A DNA stretch of 64,000 nt from Verpa conica (lineage: Eukaryota > Ascomycota > Pezizomycetes > Pezizales > Morchellaceae): contig JAUFSD010000013.1 of NCBI GenBank assembly GCA_033030425.1, positions 372,001-436,000 on the forward strand, read 5' to 3'. This document shows, one piece after another, positions 49,218 to 59,927 of the stretch. Below the pieces are notes generated by a model, which saw only the letters and a list, made by a program, of their open reading frames with translations, was not told the DNA's origin and ran no database searches. The translations under genes were made by a program, and so were the position numbers. Each line of letters opens with the position of its first letter. Within the stretch, counting starts at the first letter, position 1.

Positions 49218-49895
49218 ATGTCTCGTCATCAGGATTTCGTTAGCAAAAACTCAACCCCTCCGTCTCTGCCAGCGCAAGGGTACAACCAGCAGCCAGATGA
49301 TTCCTCTCATCCCGGATGTCTTCCACAGTTTCATGGCGGGCGCCACCAAGGGCAACAACCCATCACGGACCACGAGTTGAACTCCTATAATATATCCACC
49401 AGAACCAATAATCAGTCGAGCTGTCAGTCTCAGACAACTCAAGCTCCAACAACCCATACCACTCCCTATGCCCCCCAACAATATCCACAACAGACATCCC
49501 AGTATTTTTATCCCCAATCCAATTTGTCGGCTCCATGGACACCTGCGCCAACAACTTCGGACGTGCATAACCGCAAGAGTCGTTCTGGCTCGGCTTCTAG
49601 TTTTGCTTCCATCCCTTCCTCGGTGGTGTCACAGCACCAACTATCGTTTGCGTATCCCGAGATGCTCTCTCGTTATCTCACTGTCAACCCTACCGAGTCT
49701 TCGCTGGCTTTCGAAGACCGAAGAGCAATCTCAGAGGGCTTAGTCAAAGAGGGCGAGGATATGTTTGCTAGGTGGATCCAGGAGCAAGGGCGGATTGTCC
49801 AGAGTCTAAATGGAAAATCTAACTGGAAGAGTGGCCAAGGCGAAAGTGACGGCTCAAGGACTTTGGGAAGGTCGAGGGATGAAAGGGACCAATAG
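49218..49895 (+). CDS. Gln/Ser/Pro-rich orphan protein with conserved C-terminal motif (225 aa)
   Basis: The family is not recognised. It is a single exon from an ATG to TAG. Residues 1-112 are rich in Gln, Ser, Thr, Pro and Tyr and look disordered (prion-like in composition). Residues 118-136 are Ser-rich with SSFASI. Residues 149-176 begin MLSRYL-x-V-N and continue E-x-R-x-A-I-S-E-G-x-V; 14 of 28 positions are identical to the segment ending the orphan at 20690-21541, which also has a Ser-rich FASI region. The segment after it is helical and charged, then a Gly/Ser/Arg/Asp-rich tail. There is no signal peptide. The shared end suggests a small lineage-specific family with one conserved helix, perhaps a binding motif. 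Function unknown. Confidence 0.65.
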   Translation: MSRHQDFVSKNSTPPSLPAQGYNQQPDDSSHPGCLPQFHGGRHQGQQPITDHELNSYNISTRTNNQSSCQSQTTQAPTTHTTPYAPQQYPQQTSQYFYPQSNLSAPWTPAPTTSDVHNRKSRSGSASSFASIPSSVVSQHQLSFAYPEMLSRYLTVNPTESSLAFEDRRAISEGLVKEGEDMFARWIQEQGRIVQSLNGKSNWKSGQGESDGSRTLGRSRDERDQ

Positions 49896-52800
49896 GGGAT
49901 TGGTAACTATGGATATAAGAGGGTAAAGGTATATGAGAAGATGGGCCTTGATGAGGTTTGAAAGGAGTTAATGAGGAAGGAGTAACAAGAAATATTATTG
50001 AGGAAGTATGCGATAAACGGGGGTATAATGTGGGCTATAAGTGGAGGGATTTATATTTCTAATAGTCGATGGAGGAAGGTTACTTCTTGGGGTGTATGAA
50101 TTGGTGTGGGGTTTGAACGTGGGGTTTGGGGGTTGGATTTTTATGAAACGGGCTTTGGATACCATGAAATAAGAGAATGTGTAATAATAATTCGAGGAAC
50201 GGGTTTTGTCTGTTAGAACTTTGTTTCTTCTAGCCGAGGGCAAGAGTCTAAGAATTCATCATCCAGTAAGAGCAGAGACGGGACTTTGTAGTAATTCTTT
50301 TACTAAAAGAATCTTATAAGAGAATTAGCAAGTGTACTGATAATTGCAATTGTTGGTCTAGTCTTACATCTTCATCCTCTGTTCTCCTTCCTTTAAGGGC
50401 CGAGATGTCTTACTAGGTTGGAGTTCTCCTTTTGCTTATCCAACAACTTAGGACCGTGGTGCTTCGCCAGGGTATTGCGGTGGGCTAAAGGCCCTCTCGA
50501 AGCCGATTGCAGAAATAAAGATCTCGGGTTCCCACATTCGCCGCTGCGATGTAATTGCGTAATGGCCTACTGAATGAATAAAGAAGTGCGAGATGATGGG
50601 AAGATAGGGGATGATACTATACTGTAATCGTACTATAGGAGAAAAGGAATGAGCCGCGCTGAGTACAAACTAGTATAGTGGGACATAATGGACAAGAAAA
50701 CTACCGAGACTAATTAATCGGGGTTCTCCGTAAAGCCCTAAGCGGCATTATCCTGAGTCACGTGATGAGGCCAAAAACTGAATTTAGATATAAGTAATAA
50801 AAGTCTCCGTAGTACTTGCCATCTAGTCCCCTATAAGCCTTATGAGAACGGAACGTCTCCGGTTGATCAGTAATTGGGTATATGATCTACTGGTAAATTC
50901 TTGTGCGCCCTTAGCCTTCAGCTCTTGTGTACCCCAAAAATCGTTCGGCCGTATTGAAATTCCGTAAGGTGTCGAGCACCTTTTTATTCTTCTGGTGAGC
51001 TCCAAGCCGTATGAGAACCAAGAGTAAGCATCTGGTTTAAATAAGAATCTTTAGAATATAGTAAATTCAAATAAAAAATTCGGGGAAAGGAAGGGTGCCA
51101 GAGTTAAGAAGAAAATAGACTCTACCCTTTATAGTATCCTCTTGGGACGTGTCTTAATATCGATGAACCGGGATTCTTCTAAGGAGGTCAACTATCCAAT
51201 AATGCTGCGCATACTAGCTCTAGAAAGTTCTAGTATTTTGGAAGGAATAGAGTGTGGTTCCTTGGCGATGAGTAGGCAGGTCCCTTGGGTTTGACAGGCT
51301 AGGCAAAATCCGAATATGACGTGCATGTCTGATGGAATTGTAAACCCCAGCAAAATAAAACCGGGTCTGTCTTCCCCAGTTCCCCCTCCCTCTTATCGAA
51401 CATTTAGCCAGATATCCCATCCTCCGGAAGACCAGTACTGTGAGAAGTAGACCTAAATATAAACTCATTAGCTTCACCAGTCTATCTCAGGTAGCCCCTT
51501 GGACTATATAGTATAGATAACATACCTAGAATCAACCCATAGATATAGCTTTAAAAAATAATATTGGTAACAGGGTTTTGTGCTTCATTATTCGACAAAA
51601 CCTGAGGCAGGAAAGACTAGTTAGAGTCTTAGCAAAAAATACAATAGCTAGCCTAGAGGAATTCTCGAGAAGTATGTCCTTTTAATAGCTCAACTAAAGT
51701 TTTCACTTGCTATACAGCAAGTAGTATTCGCTTAAAAATCCTTGGATTATCCTAAATAATTACTCTGTACCTTGTCAGAGATATTAATCGGGGAGAAAAA
51801 CACCCTAAAGGAGTTTCCAAAAGAATATTATCGATGAACTTACGGACAGAAGAGTTTATCTAGTAGCTAAAATTGTATTCTTAAATACCTATTAAAGGAG
51901 CCATGAACAAAATATCCCGATATGATCTTTGGAATCAAAAGGCCTATAAAAGGTCAAACTGGTTCTAACGGGTAGAGATATATCATCGAATAAAGGAGTA
52001 GGGCTCCTATTCGCCTTCGCTTGGTTCCCCCATGATACCTGGCTTTCATCACAGAGCTAGTGGAATACCCCCGCGATAATTTTCCAAAAACATTAAAAGA
52101 GCCTATTCACAGCCAGAAACCAGGAGGGAAAACGTAAAAGGTATGAAGAAGTTGTTTGATTCTAGTAATCCTATCGGTGGATGTTTGTCTGGCTCCTGGG
52201 ATGGGGCGCTGCTGAGCTAGTAGGAATATCTTGAGGGGTTTTAACTTAGAAGGTGCAATAGATCTAAGATAGCCATGATAGCAGCAAATAGTGATAAAAT
52301 ATATGTGAAGACTGTTATTTGGCCTCTTTGTGTGTGATATGTGCACGGTGTGATTTGTTGTTTTGTTTGTAGGCCAGTTGTAGGCCAGTCGTCAGTTTGA
52401 CTCGTCACCTTGACACGTGAAGATCAACTAGCGCCGACTAGACCTCGTACTACATGTAATTCCCGACTCGCTGATTGAACACGAGATACCCCCAAATTAT
52501 CTCACGATAGATTATGAGAGAAATTTGTTGTCTCATGAAAGCTGAGAAGTTTGACGGATTGGACCAGTGTCATACATCTGACTGTGTCGGTGTTAAGTTT
52601 CACGAGATATCACTCGAGGCATACACAGCCTTCAGGCCCCCACCCCCCAAAAAAGAGAGCCGAAGCCTTAATGATAGCGAATCTTATTAAACTAATCAAA
52701 CAGGTTTATATTAGATTACAAAGGCTTTCCTTCATACACACACATCAGTTATAAAAACAGGTTAACGGAGTCATTTTCATGGAAGAAACGACCCGCCCAT

Positions 52801-53030
52801 CGATCTAGTTGATCATGAGAATGCAGCTACCCAGATAGTTGTTTATCCAAAAAACCGATGACCCGTTGATGCTGTGGCCCCGATCGCAATACAAGGACTG
52901 AAATAAGTAAAGCGCCACACAGTAAAGATATGAATTAAAAGAAATGAAGTTGTATCATTTGACACCGACTCCCCTAACGGTGCCATCTATTAATGCGTTT
53001 TAGATGTCATGTAGGTAGCCGAACCTCGAT
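49896..53030. other. Gene-poor region, nothing supported
   Basis: AT-rich DNA with short frames only. It includes the 3' ends of the orphan at 49218 (plus) and of Cdc20 (minus). Confidence 0.55.
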
Positions 53031-55032
53031 TTAGCGGATCACCGCCTGCCTAGAAATTTCAGAAGCCTTCTTGTCGCTTGGCCTAGAACCTGAATGAGAA
53101 CTATTCTCGAATATCTTCCAGAACTTAAGGTTCTCATCGCTTGCACAGGCTGTAAATTGGAGGGTTAGCACGTCCTACACTTAGCTAATAAGAATGCAGA
53201 GTTAAAAAACTTACTAGCAAGAGTTTGGCCATCCGGACTTAAAGCAGAATGTAGAATTCTCGACTCGTGGGCAGGAATTTCAATTTTACGGGCGAAGGTA
53301 GGATAGCTCCATATGGTCAGCTGGTTGTCGGGGTAACCATGACAAGAGACAATCTCACGGTAACTAAAAGTACAGTTAAATCAGTGTAATCTATAAAGAT
53401 CTGGAGGCCGGTGAGTGCTTACCTTGTACTCCACTTCAAGCTAGTAACCTGGCTACCGGAATCGATCGAATTCAGGCGGCTACCAGTAGTAGCATTCCAG
53501 AAGTGAATCTTCCCGTCACCTGCCCCCCCCCCAGAAGCAAGAGTATTTATCTGCCACGGGCACCAAGCGAGAGCCTTGACAGCCCCTCTATGGTTGGTTT
53601 TTGTGAATTTTGGGGCGGTTAATAGCCTTGCATCCCAGATATTAAGAAGATTGTCATTGCCACCACTAGCAAGCTGGGCGCCGTCGGAACGCCATTCAAG
53701 ACCGCAAACCTCCCGAGAATGGCTATTGAACTCAGAAACCTTATGATCCCTAATGCGGACATCATGGTTAAAGATCCTTCCAGACGCGGCACCGGTAGAT
53801 AGGATCCCCCTGCCACCCCAAGACATGACACCGATGTGAGATTCGTGACAGTTCATAGTACGAAGTTTCTTTTGTGCCCCGATGTCCCAGACCTGCACCT
53901 TCCCGTCGGCAGTCCCGATGGCAATAATCTCGCCATCATTTCGAGCCCATTTGACCGAGCTAACATAAGTGTTGTGGGATGTTTCCATAAGTAGTGAGGT
54001 TTTTCCTGTACCCGCATTCCAAATATAAACTTCCTGATTTAAACCAATGGCAATTTGATCCTTGGATGACCAATCAAGCAAATTAAGGTTAAAATCATCA
54101 CTGATGCCTGGCGCATCAAGCACACGCTCAGGGCATAGTTGGATCCGACGTCTTTGCATCGTAGCCACATTTTTCCTTAATGGCCGATTATACTGTGCTC
54201 TAGCATCAGCCGACTTGGTCTGTGGCGGTGTCTTAGGCTTGAATGCTAAGATACGAGTGCTGAGATTTAACCCACACGCTGCCGCCACAGAAGATTGAAA
54301 TGCAATCGCCTCTTCATCTGGGCGGGTATAAATGTCATCATCATCATCATCAGTTGATGGGGACTTGATAATGTTATAATCTGTTCCGAAGACACCACCC
54401 TGAAGGACCGAATTCCTGGAAGGATTGCACCTAGAAGTCTTAGCACGAGAAGTGCCGACTCTCAGAGCTTTCATTGCTGCCGTCGGGGAGGTCGCATTGC
54501 GGTTTGGAATGAAACGGTCACGACCGCCGTCGAAACGAATAATTTTCTTTCTAGCCCTGAGGTGGGCTTTGGTCTTGAAGTTCCTGGTATTTTTAGAAGG
54601 AGTGTTTACAATAATATCACTGCCTGCCAAACCCCATTGGCTTACAGCCAGCTCCAGGCGAAGCGGTGAAGCAGCAGTACCAGCAATATTTGATTTTGGT
54701 GATGCTACGAGCCTTGGGGCGCGTGCAGGAGATACTTGTGATAATGTCTTTGATGATTGGACTTCTAGAGGTCCAGAGATAGAAATCTGTGCAAATGATG
54801 CCACAAGTGACCTATCATAAATTGTATAAGATTCCGGGAACCTTAAAGGTCTCCTTTTCTCGATGTGCCACTCAGGTTCATGTTGCCGAGTGCGCGGTGG
54901 TGTGAAGGGCAAATTTGTGGGAGTAGCGCGGGGGAGGGGAGATTTAAGGAGTGGAACTCGACCACCAGCGGTACGGGTTGAGAAGACTCCAGCATAGGAC
55001 CTAACTGGGGTGTGCACAGCTGCAGAGGCCAT
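53031..55032 (-). CDS. cdc20: Cdc20/Slp1-type activator of the anaphase-promoting complex (3 exons, 625 aa)
   Basis: A WD40 protein that brings substrates to the APC/C at metaphase-anaphase and is the target of the spindle checkpoint. Minus-strand exons in coding order are 55032-53423, 53363-53215 and 53149-53031; phases agree. The C-box DRFIPNR is at 172-178. ILAFKP near 261-266 fits the Mad2-binding motif of Cdc20 proteins. The seven-bladed propeller runs from about 312 (VLDAPGISDD, NLNLLDW) to about 600 with GGNDNLLNIW and AVKALAWCPW, which favour Cdc20 over Cdh1. The protein ends in Ile-Arg, the IR tail that docks on the APC/C. It is long for the family because of a 170-residue Ser/Pro/Thr-rich N-terminus and an insert with six Asp (228-233) coded by a CAT repeat. 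The frame stays open upstream of the chosen ATG, but that part is low complexity. Confidence 0.93.
54338..54355. repeat. Trinucleotide repeat coding poly-Asp in Cdc20
   Basis: Consecutive CAT/ATC units (GAT or GAC on the coding strand) encode six Asp in the linker between the C-box and the propeller. Length variation here would keep frame. Confidence 0.75.
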
Positions 55033-58000
55033 TTTTAATTTGAAAATCTGATACTGAAAAGACTCGAAGGGCGTGCAGATGTAGCCGTAAGTCCTTAAAG
55101 GATAATCAACCGAACGACTGGTGCAGAAATAATCCTGTAGGGGAAAAACGTATAAATAATGTGCAATGCCTCGTACGAATGGTTGGTAACAGATAAAAAC
55201 AATGTAAAGGCAGGAGGTAAGGGAGATACAATGGGGATTGTGATGGAGAGAAGTGAGAATATGATGATGGCAGGGATTGTAGATGGGGAAGTGTGTGGGG
55301 TTTGAGAGTTTGTGGGGAATGGAGGGGTTGGTGGGGTTGGTGGGGCCAAAGGAAAAAGCCGTTAGTGATTGTCTCGGTGATGGGGTAGCTGGGTGACGCG
55401 CTGGTAACGGGAAAACACCCCTCTGTAACCATAGGCAACGCTTAGAGCTCGAAAGCAACGCCAAGACTTGGAACTCCATTATGAGTTCTGTAATATGAGG
55501 AACAGAAATACATGTACTTGTATTAATTCCTGTCTTATAAAGAGATAAAACTTGAATGGATTCAACCTTAGAGAATCTTTAATCTATACGTATTTCAAAA
55601 ACCTACCTATATTCAAGTGCATATATGTAACTACATCATACCCCGAAGTTGAAAACAATAGTTCGTGATGTTCAACTACATGTAATACGCAAAACCGTGT
55701 TCCCAAACCCCACTACCAAACCAACTCCAAGGCCCCCACCCAATCACCTGACACCAACAAGATCCAAAATGATCACGAATCTCACAAGGCGGAATACCCC
55801 TGGTAGAGCAATGATACGCAAATTGCGCCAGCTAGAGTCATAAAGCCTCATGCAAATCGCAAATCTGATCAGACACTTTTTCCCTTTAAGTATCACAGCA
55901 CTCCGGTAATTCCGGTGTCTAGACCGCGCCGCTCAATTAACACCCAAGACGCCCAACGTAATAAAGCTGTCCGAGCCCTCGTAGCTCATCCGTGACCCCC
56001 CGAAAGATAAAAGTTTATCCGTACACCACACAAAAACCTCTACCCCCGGTACTATGTCTCGGCTTGCGAAAGAACCTTCTGACCACCTCCCCGAGAAGAA
56101 AAAAACTACTCGATTACCGATGGCCCCTCCGGAGAATGTCTCCTCAATTGGAGGACAGCCCGGGTCCGGACCTCCCCCGCAAACCTTTCCTTCATCGAAG
56201 CAAACACCGTAATGACGTGCGAAACAACTCCGAAATAGCCCCCCCAGTAGAAATAACTACAAAGGCTGAAGCTATTTGCCAAGTCAATCTGCTCGGCTCA
56301 TCACATATCCGGCAGCTGCCACCGCTATATAGCCAAGGCCGTTCTAAATGATTCCCTCCCGGGTGTTCCTAGTATTTCATATCCAGGTACCCTAAGGCCC
56401 AGGCGTGGCCCAGGCGCCCTCCAGAACCAACACCCTCAAGGAAGAAACAAAGCACCCAATAAAAATGGGAGTGAAAAAAAGTAAAGAGCGTGTTAAACAG
56501 AGTCCGTTGAAAATTATGGCCATCCGAGAGCACAAAAAACAAAACACAAAGGATGGAGAAGAAAAAAGGCACTTGCCCAAATACCGACGACTAACTAAGT
56601 ATGTACACTCTAATTTCCCCTCCCACTTAAATCTCTTCACTAGGAACTCTAGTACCCTCTTGCTTACCCTGAAGTTCAAGTAATCAAATAAGCTGTAAAA
56701 ACTTGTCTCATCTGGGGGAGATTTTTGATTCAAAATGTCTCGAATCGATATCACCAATTGTTAAATGGGTGGATTGTGGTTATCATATCCACATACGAAC
56801 TTTCCCCACGTCCTGGGCAGGGGGAGTTGCATAACCCCACACATAATAGGTCACGGTAGGCGCGGGGAGATGATAACCCAGAGGGAAACGCGATGACAGG
56901 CTGAGACACCCCCAAAACGCGAATTCACCCGTGTTGTGTGCGGAATGATACCCCATGGCCATCTCATCTCTCGCGTGTTCCCGTCTTTTTTCTAGAGCGG
57001 TCGAGGCATTGCTAGATTTCGATGCTAGAAATAGAGTAGAAGTTATGGATGATCCTTGATTGAAGGGCCGGGGATTACAGATACTCGTGACTGCAGAACT
57101 TACAGTGCTTTACCGTCCGGATGGTTTGCCCGGCTCCGAGGCGGGGAGGTCGGTGCGTATGTATAACCCCGGGCTTCAAGGCTATATATTACGGTGACGC
57201 GAATATACCTATCTGTAGCTAGTGAGTGATGATACATGACTCTTAATCTATAGGGTGCAACGACAAATGGCGCGCGGAGGATACTTACCACACATGCATA
57301 GGAAAAACAAGCATTGCGTTCATCTCTAGAAACAAAACAACACAAAACCAGGGACAACAGACTCCCGGTTCCCGTTTCCTTTACTACATTCATACAAAGG
57401 CCTAATATGACCTACATAAATGTACTTTAAAACATAGATATCACCACCCCTAGATCTCTCCAAGGTGCCTCCCCCCCTCTCTCTCTCACGAATCCTAATT
57501 TTACAATATCCCTTATTGCCTTTCCCCCCTTCTGGCTCCGGTTTCTGGCCCCAAACAGAACACTCGCCGGTTCAAAAGCCTATGCGTGGTAGATCCTGGG
57601 CTTGACGATCAGTCCGGCGATCACTGTATGTATCACCTCAAATTTGACTGCTCCTCTCGTGCCACAAGAGTGCCACAACCGCAACTCTTGTCTGAGCTTA
57701 ATTTCGGGCCCGCTGGCGACCGGCAAGCCCAGGTTCACTAGAGAGGTTAAGGGCTATGAGTACTGATTACTGCTCTTGATTCACATGTGACGCTGTATAA
57801 GGGCTATAACTCAAGAACCGGCACTGTTACTGGATTGAGAAAAGAGAGCAGAAGAGAACCGGAACTTATTCAGTTGATATCGGTACGAGCACTATATTTC
57901 CTACAAGCCTGCCCCGGCTGTAACTTAAGGGGGAGAAAAGATACAATAGACACAGTAGAAGTAGAAAAATTACTGAAAAAGAAAGAGTAAAACGCCCCGC

Positions 58001-58635
58001 TTTAAAAAAATTCCAGATCCAGATCCACATACATATCGAACACGCCAACAAAAGTTGAAGCTGACCAATCAAATCATGATAAAAAAGCCATGATATGATA
58101 TGGGTCGTCCAAGTCAAAAGTAAAACCCCCAACCAACCACCCTTTTTCCCAATAATAAAAATTCAAACAAAAGGAATCTTTCCTGTTCCTATATTCGCTC
58201 CCTGCTTCCGCAGCTGTGCTTTTTGTTTCCTATCTTTCGGCTCCCGAAGAAGAGATAAGAAAGAAGGAAAGATAAGAAATGTGAAATGGATATCAAACAG
58301 TCAGTAAATAACAGAAACAAAATTACGCCCCCAAAACAATACCCAGATTAGAGAAGCGAAAAGTAAAAAAAAAATTGATGGCCAGTTGACAGAAAATAAA
58401 GCTGTAGGGAGTTTCTCCCTGAACTATTCTCTCTGCCAGCTCCAGTCCGGTCTGTAAAGAATAGAGTAATAGACCATCATGACCACAGCTGCCAACCGTT
58501 GCCGTTTGCTGGCCTTTCCAATGGTAGAAGTAATCAAAACTCCAGTCTAAAAAGAAAAAGAAAAAAAATAAGATCGGATATTTCGTTACTGTCTTTGGCT
58601 ATTTGATTTTTTATTCATTAGTTTTGCTCGACTGT
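55033..58635. other. Cdc20 upstream region and gene-poor DNA
   Basis: Upstream of Cdc20 the plus strand is G-rich near 55.3 kb. Plus-strand frames at 55992-56351 and 56405-56683 are basic and protein-like (Lys/Arg-rich), but have no start, splice pattern or domain I can defend. A CT-rich tract lies near 57.47 kb. Confidence 0.5.
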
Positions 58636-59927
58636 TTACGCAGGTCGTCGTGCAATCCAAATGTGCCTATAGCAGGTAGGTTAGTAAAAGTCTCAAAGTC
58701 AAGCTACCTGGATAAAACATACATATTATGATATGCGTGAATCTGCTTGCTATTGATATCTTTCTGTACTGGGCCTAATAGATTTTTTACATCCTCAGCT
58801 GACCAGCCCTGGACCCGGGTCATAGGGCCCAATGTGAAAGCTTCAAGCCCCTCTGAAAGACCAAGATTGTACCACCTTCCGCAATCCTTAAGATACGGGT
58901 CTGATGGCCAAGGGCTCAGCGGCAACTTTACGATAACCTCTTGAACATCAACGAACCCAGCTTCTTTTAGAATCATGCCTGTTCGCGAATCGTATCGTAG
59001 CGGCTTCCCGGAGCGTTCTGTCGACTCGAGAATATAATTTTGCCATTGAGTGAGTGCATGGTTCGAAGTTAATGTACCATCATCGCTACGAGCTTGTAGA
59101 TCAATTTCGATGTATTCGATCCAGCCGTAACCAGGTTTGAGGTGGCTAAGGAAGAGCTCCTGTTAGTTTCAGAATAATTGCGGGAAAGTGGATGGTCGCT
59201 TACTCAAAAGCTCGCTTAAAAAGGGAGAGCCAGTTGGAAACACTTCCAGCACCCACCCGTAGATGGATCATGTCGAATGAGTCTTTACCGAGGGTCCATT
59301 CGCTCTCAAAGTCACTGATTTGAAATCGTAAATTCTTAGGAATCCTAGACATATGGATATTAGCTCTATAACCCTGCTGTTTCTGATCATACACGAGAAT
59401 TGACTTACCATTTTGGTTGTATTAGGGAAAGGTCAATGCCAATAACCTAAAGATTGTTAGACCGTACCCTTGCTATGAGATCCAACATAATCGCAAGCGA
59501 GCTCCTACCTCCGCATCTGGGTATTTATCCGCCATATCAATCGCCCATATTCCAGTACCTGTCCCTAGGTCCAAAATTCTAGTTGGTAAACTGTTCCTTG
59601 TTATCGGTGCGCGGTGAAGTTCCCCACGCACAACAAGGAACATTTTGTGGTAGATATCGAGACGATCTTGCTCTTTCTATTCAAAAAGTCAGCAATTTAT
59701 CCTCGTCGGAAAAGGTGATACGATGAGTTTAGAGTCTCAAACCCCAAACTCAAAACAAACGCACCTCGTCATTCGGGTACATGTATGCACCCCCGCGGTA
59801 GCCGTGGAATCTCCTTCCATTCTCAAACTGGTGGGTATTTCTGACAATTCACTATGAGCGAGGATATTCTACTGCAGCTATCAATCCCAGCAGAGGGAGG
59901 GGATATAGCTTACAAATGGGATGCCAT
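58636..59927 (-). CDS. SAM-dependent methyltransferase, fungal LaeA/TAM-like class (7 exons, 296 aa)
   Basis: A class I methyltransferase. Minus-strand exons in coding order are 59927-59914, 59840-59765, 59676-59509, 59446-59409, 59344-59204, 59145-58723 and 58666-58636; all six joins keep frame. After MASHLN the protein has [13 protein letters not shown] and PNDE, then an EQDRLDIYH segment, the usual start of this fungal group. The SAM-binding motif I is [10 protein letters not shown] at 65-74, motif II follows with VIGIDLS, and DSFDMIHLR is motif IV-like. GFVDV and WPSDP mark the C-terminal part, and it ends HIWIARRPA. The group includes LaeA relatives that control secondary metabolism, but most members are of unknown substrate. 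No biosynthetic genes are nearby, so I do not assign a pathway. Confidence 0.88.

Noticed and set aside
55992..56683. Two basic plus-strand frames upstream of Cdc20
   Set aside because: They look partly protein-like, but no start, splice pair or domain joins them. They are noted in the intergenic entry only.
58636..59927. The methyltransferase as part of a secondary-metabolite cluster
   Set aside because: No synthase, P450, transporter or regulator lies nearby in this window.
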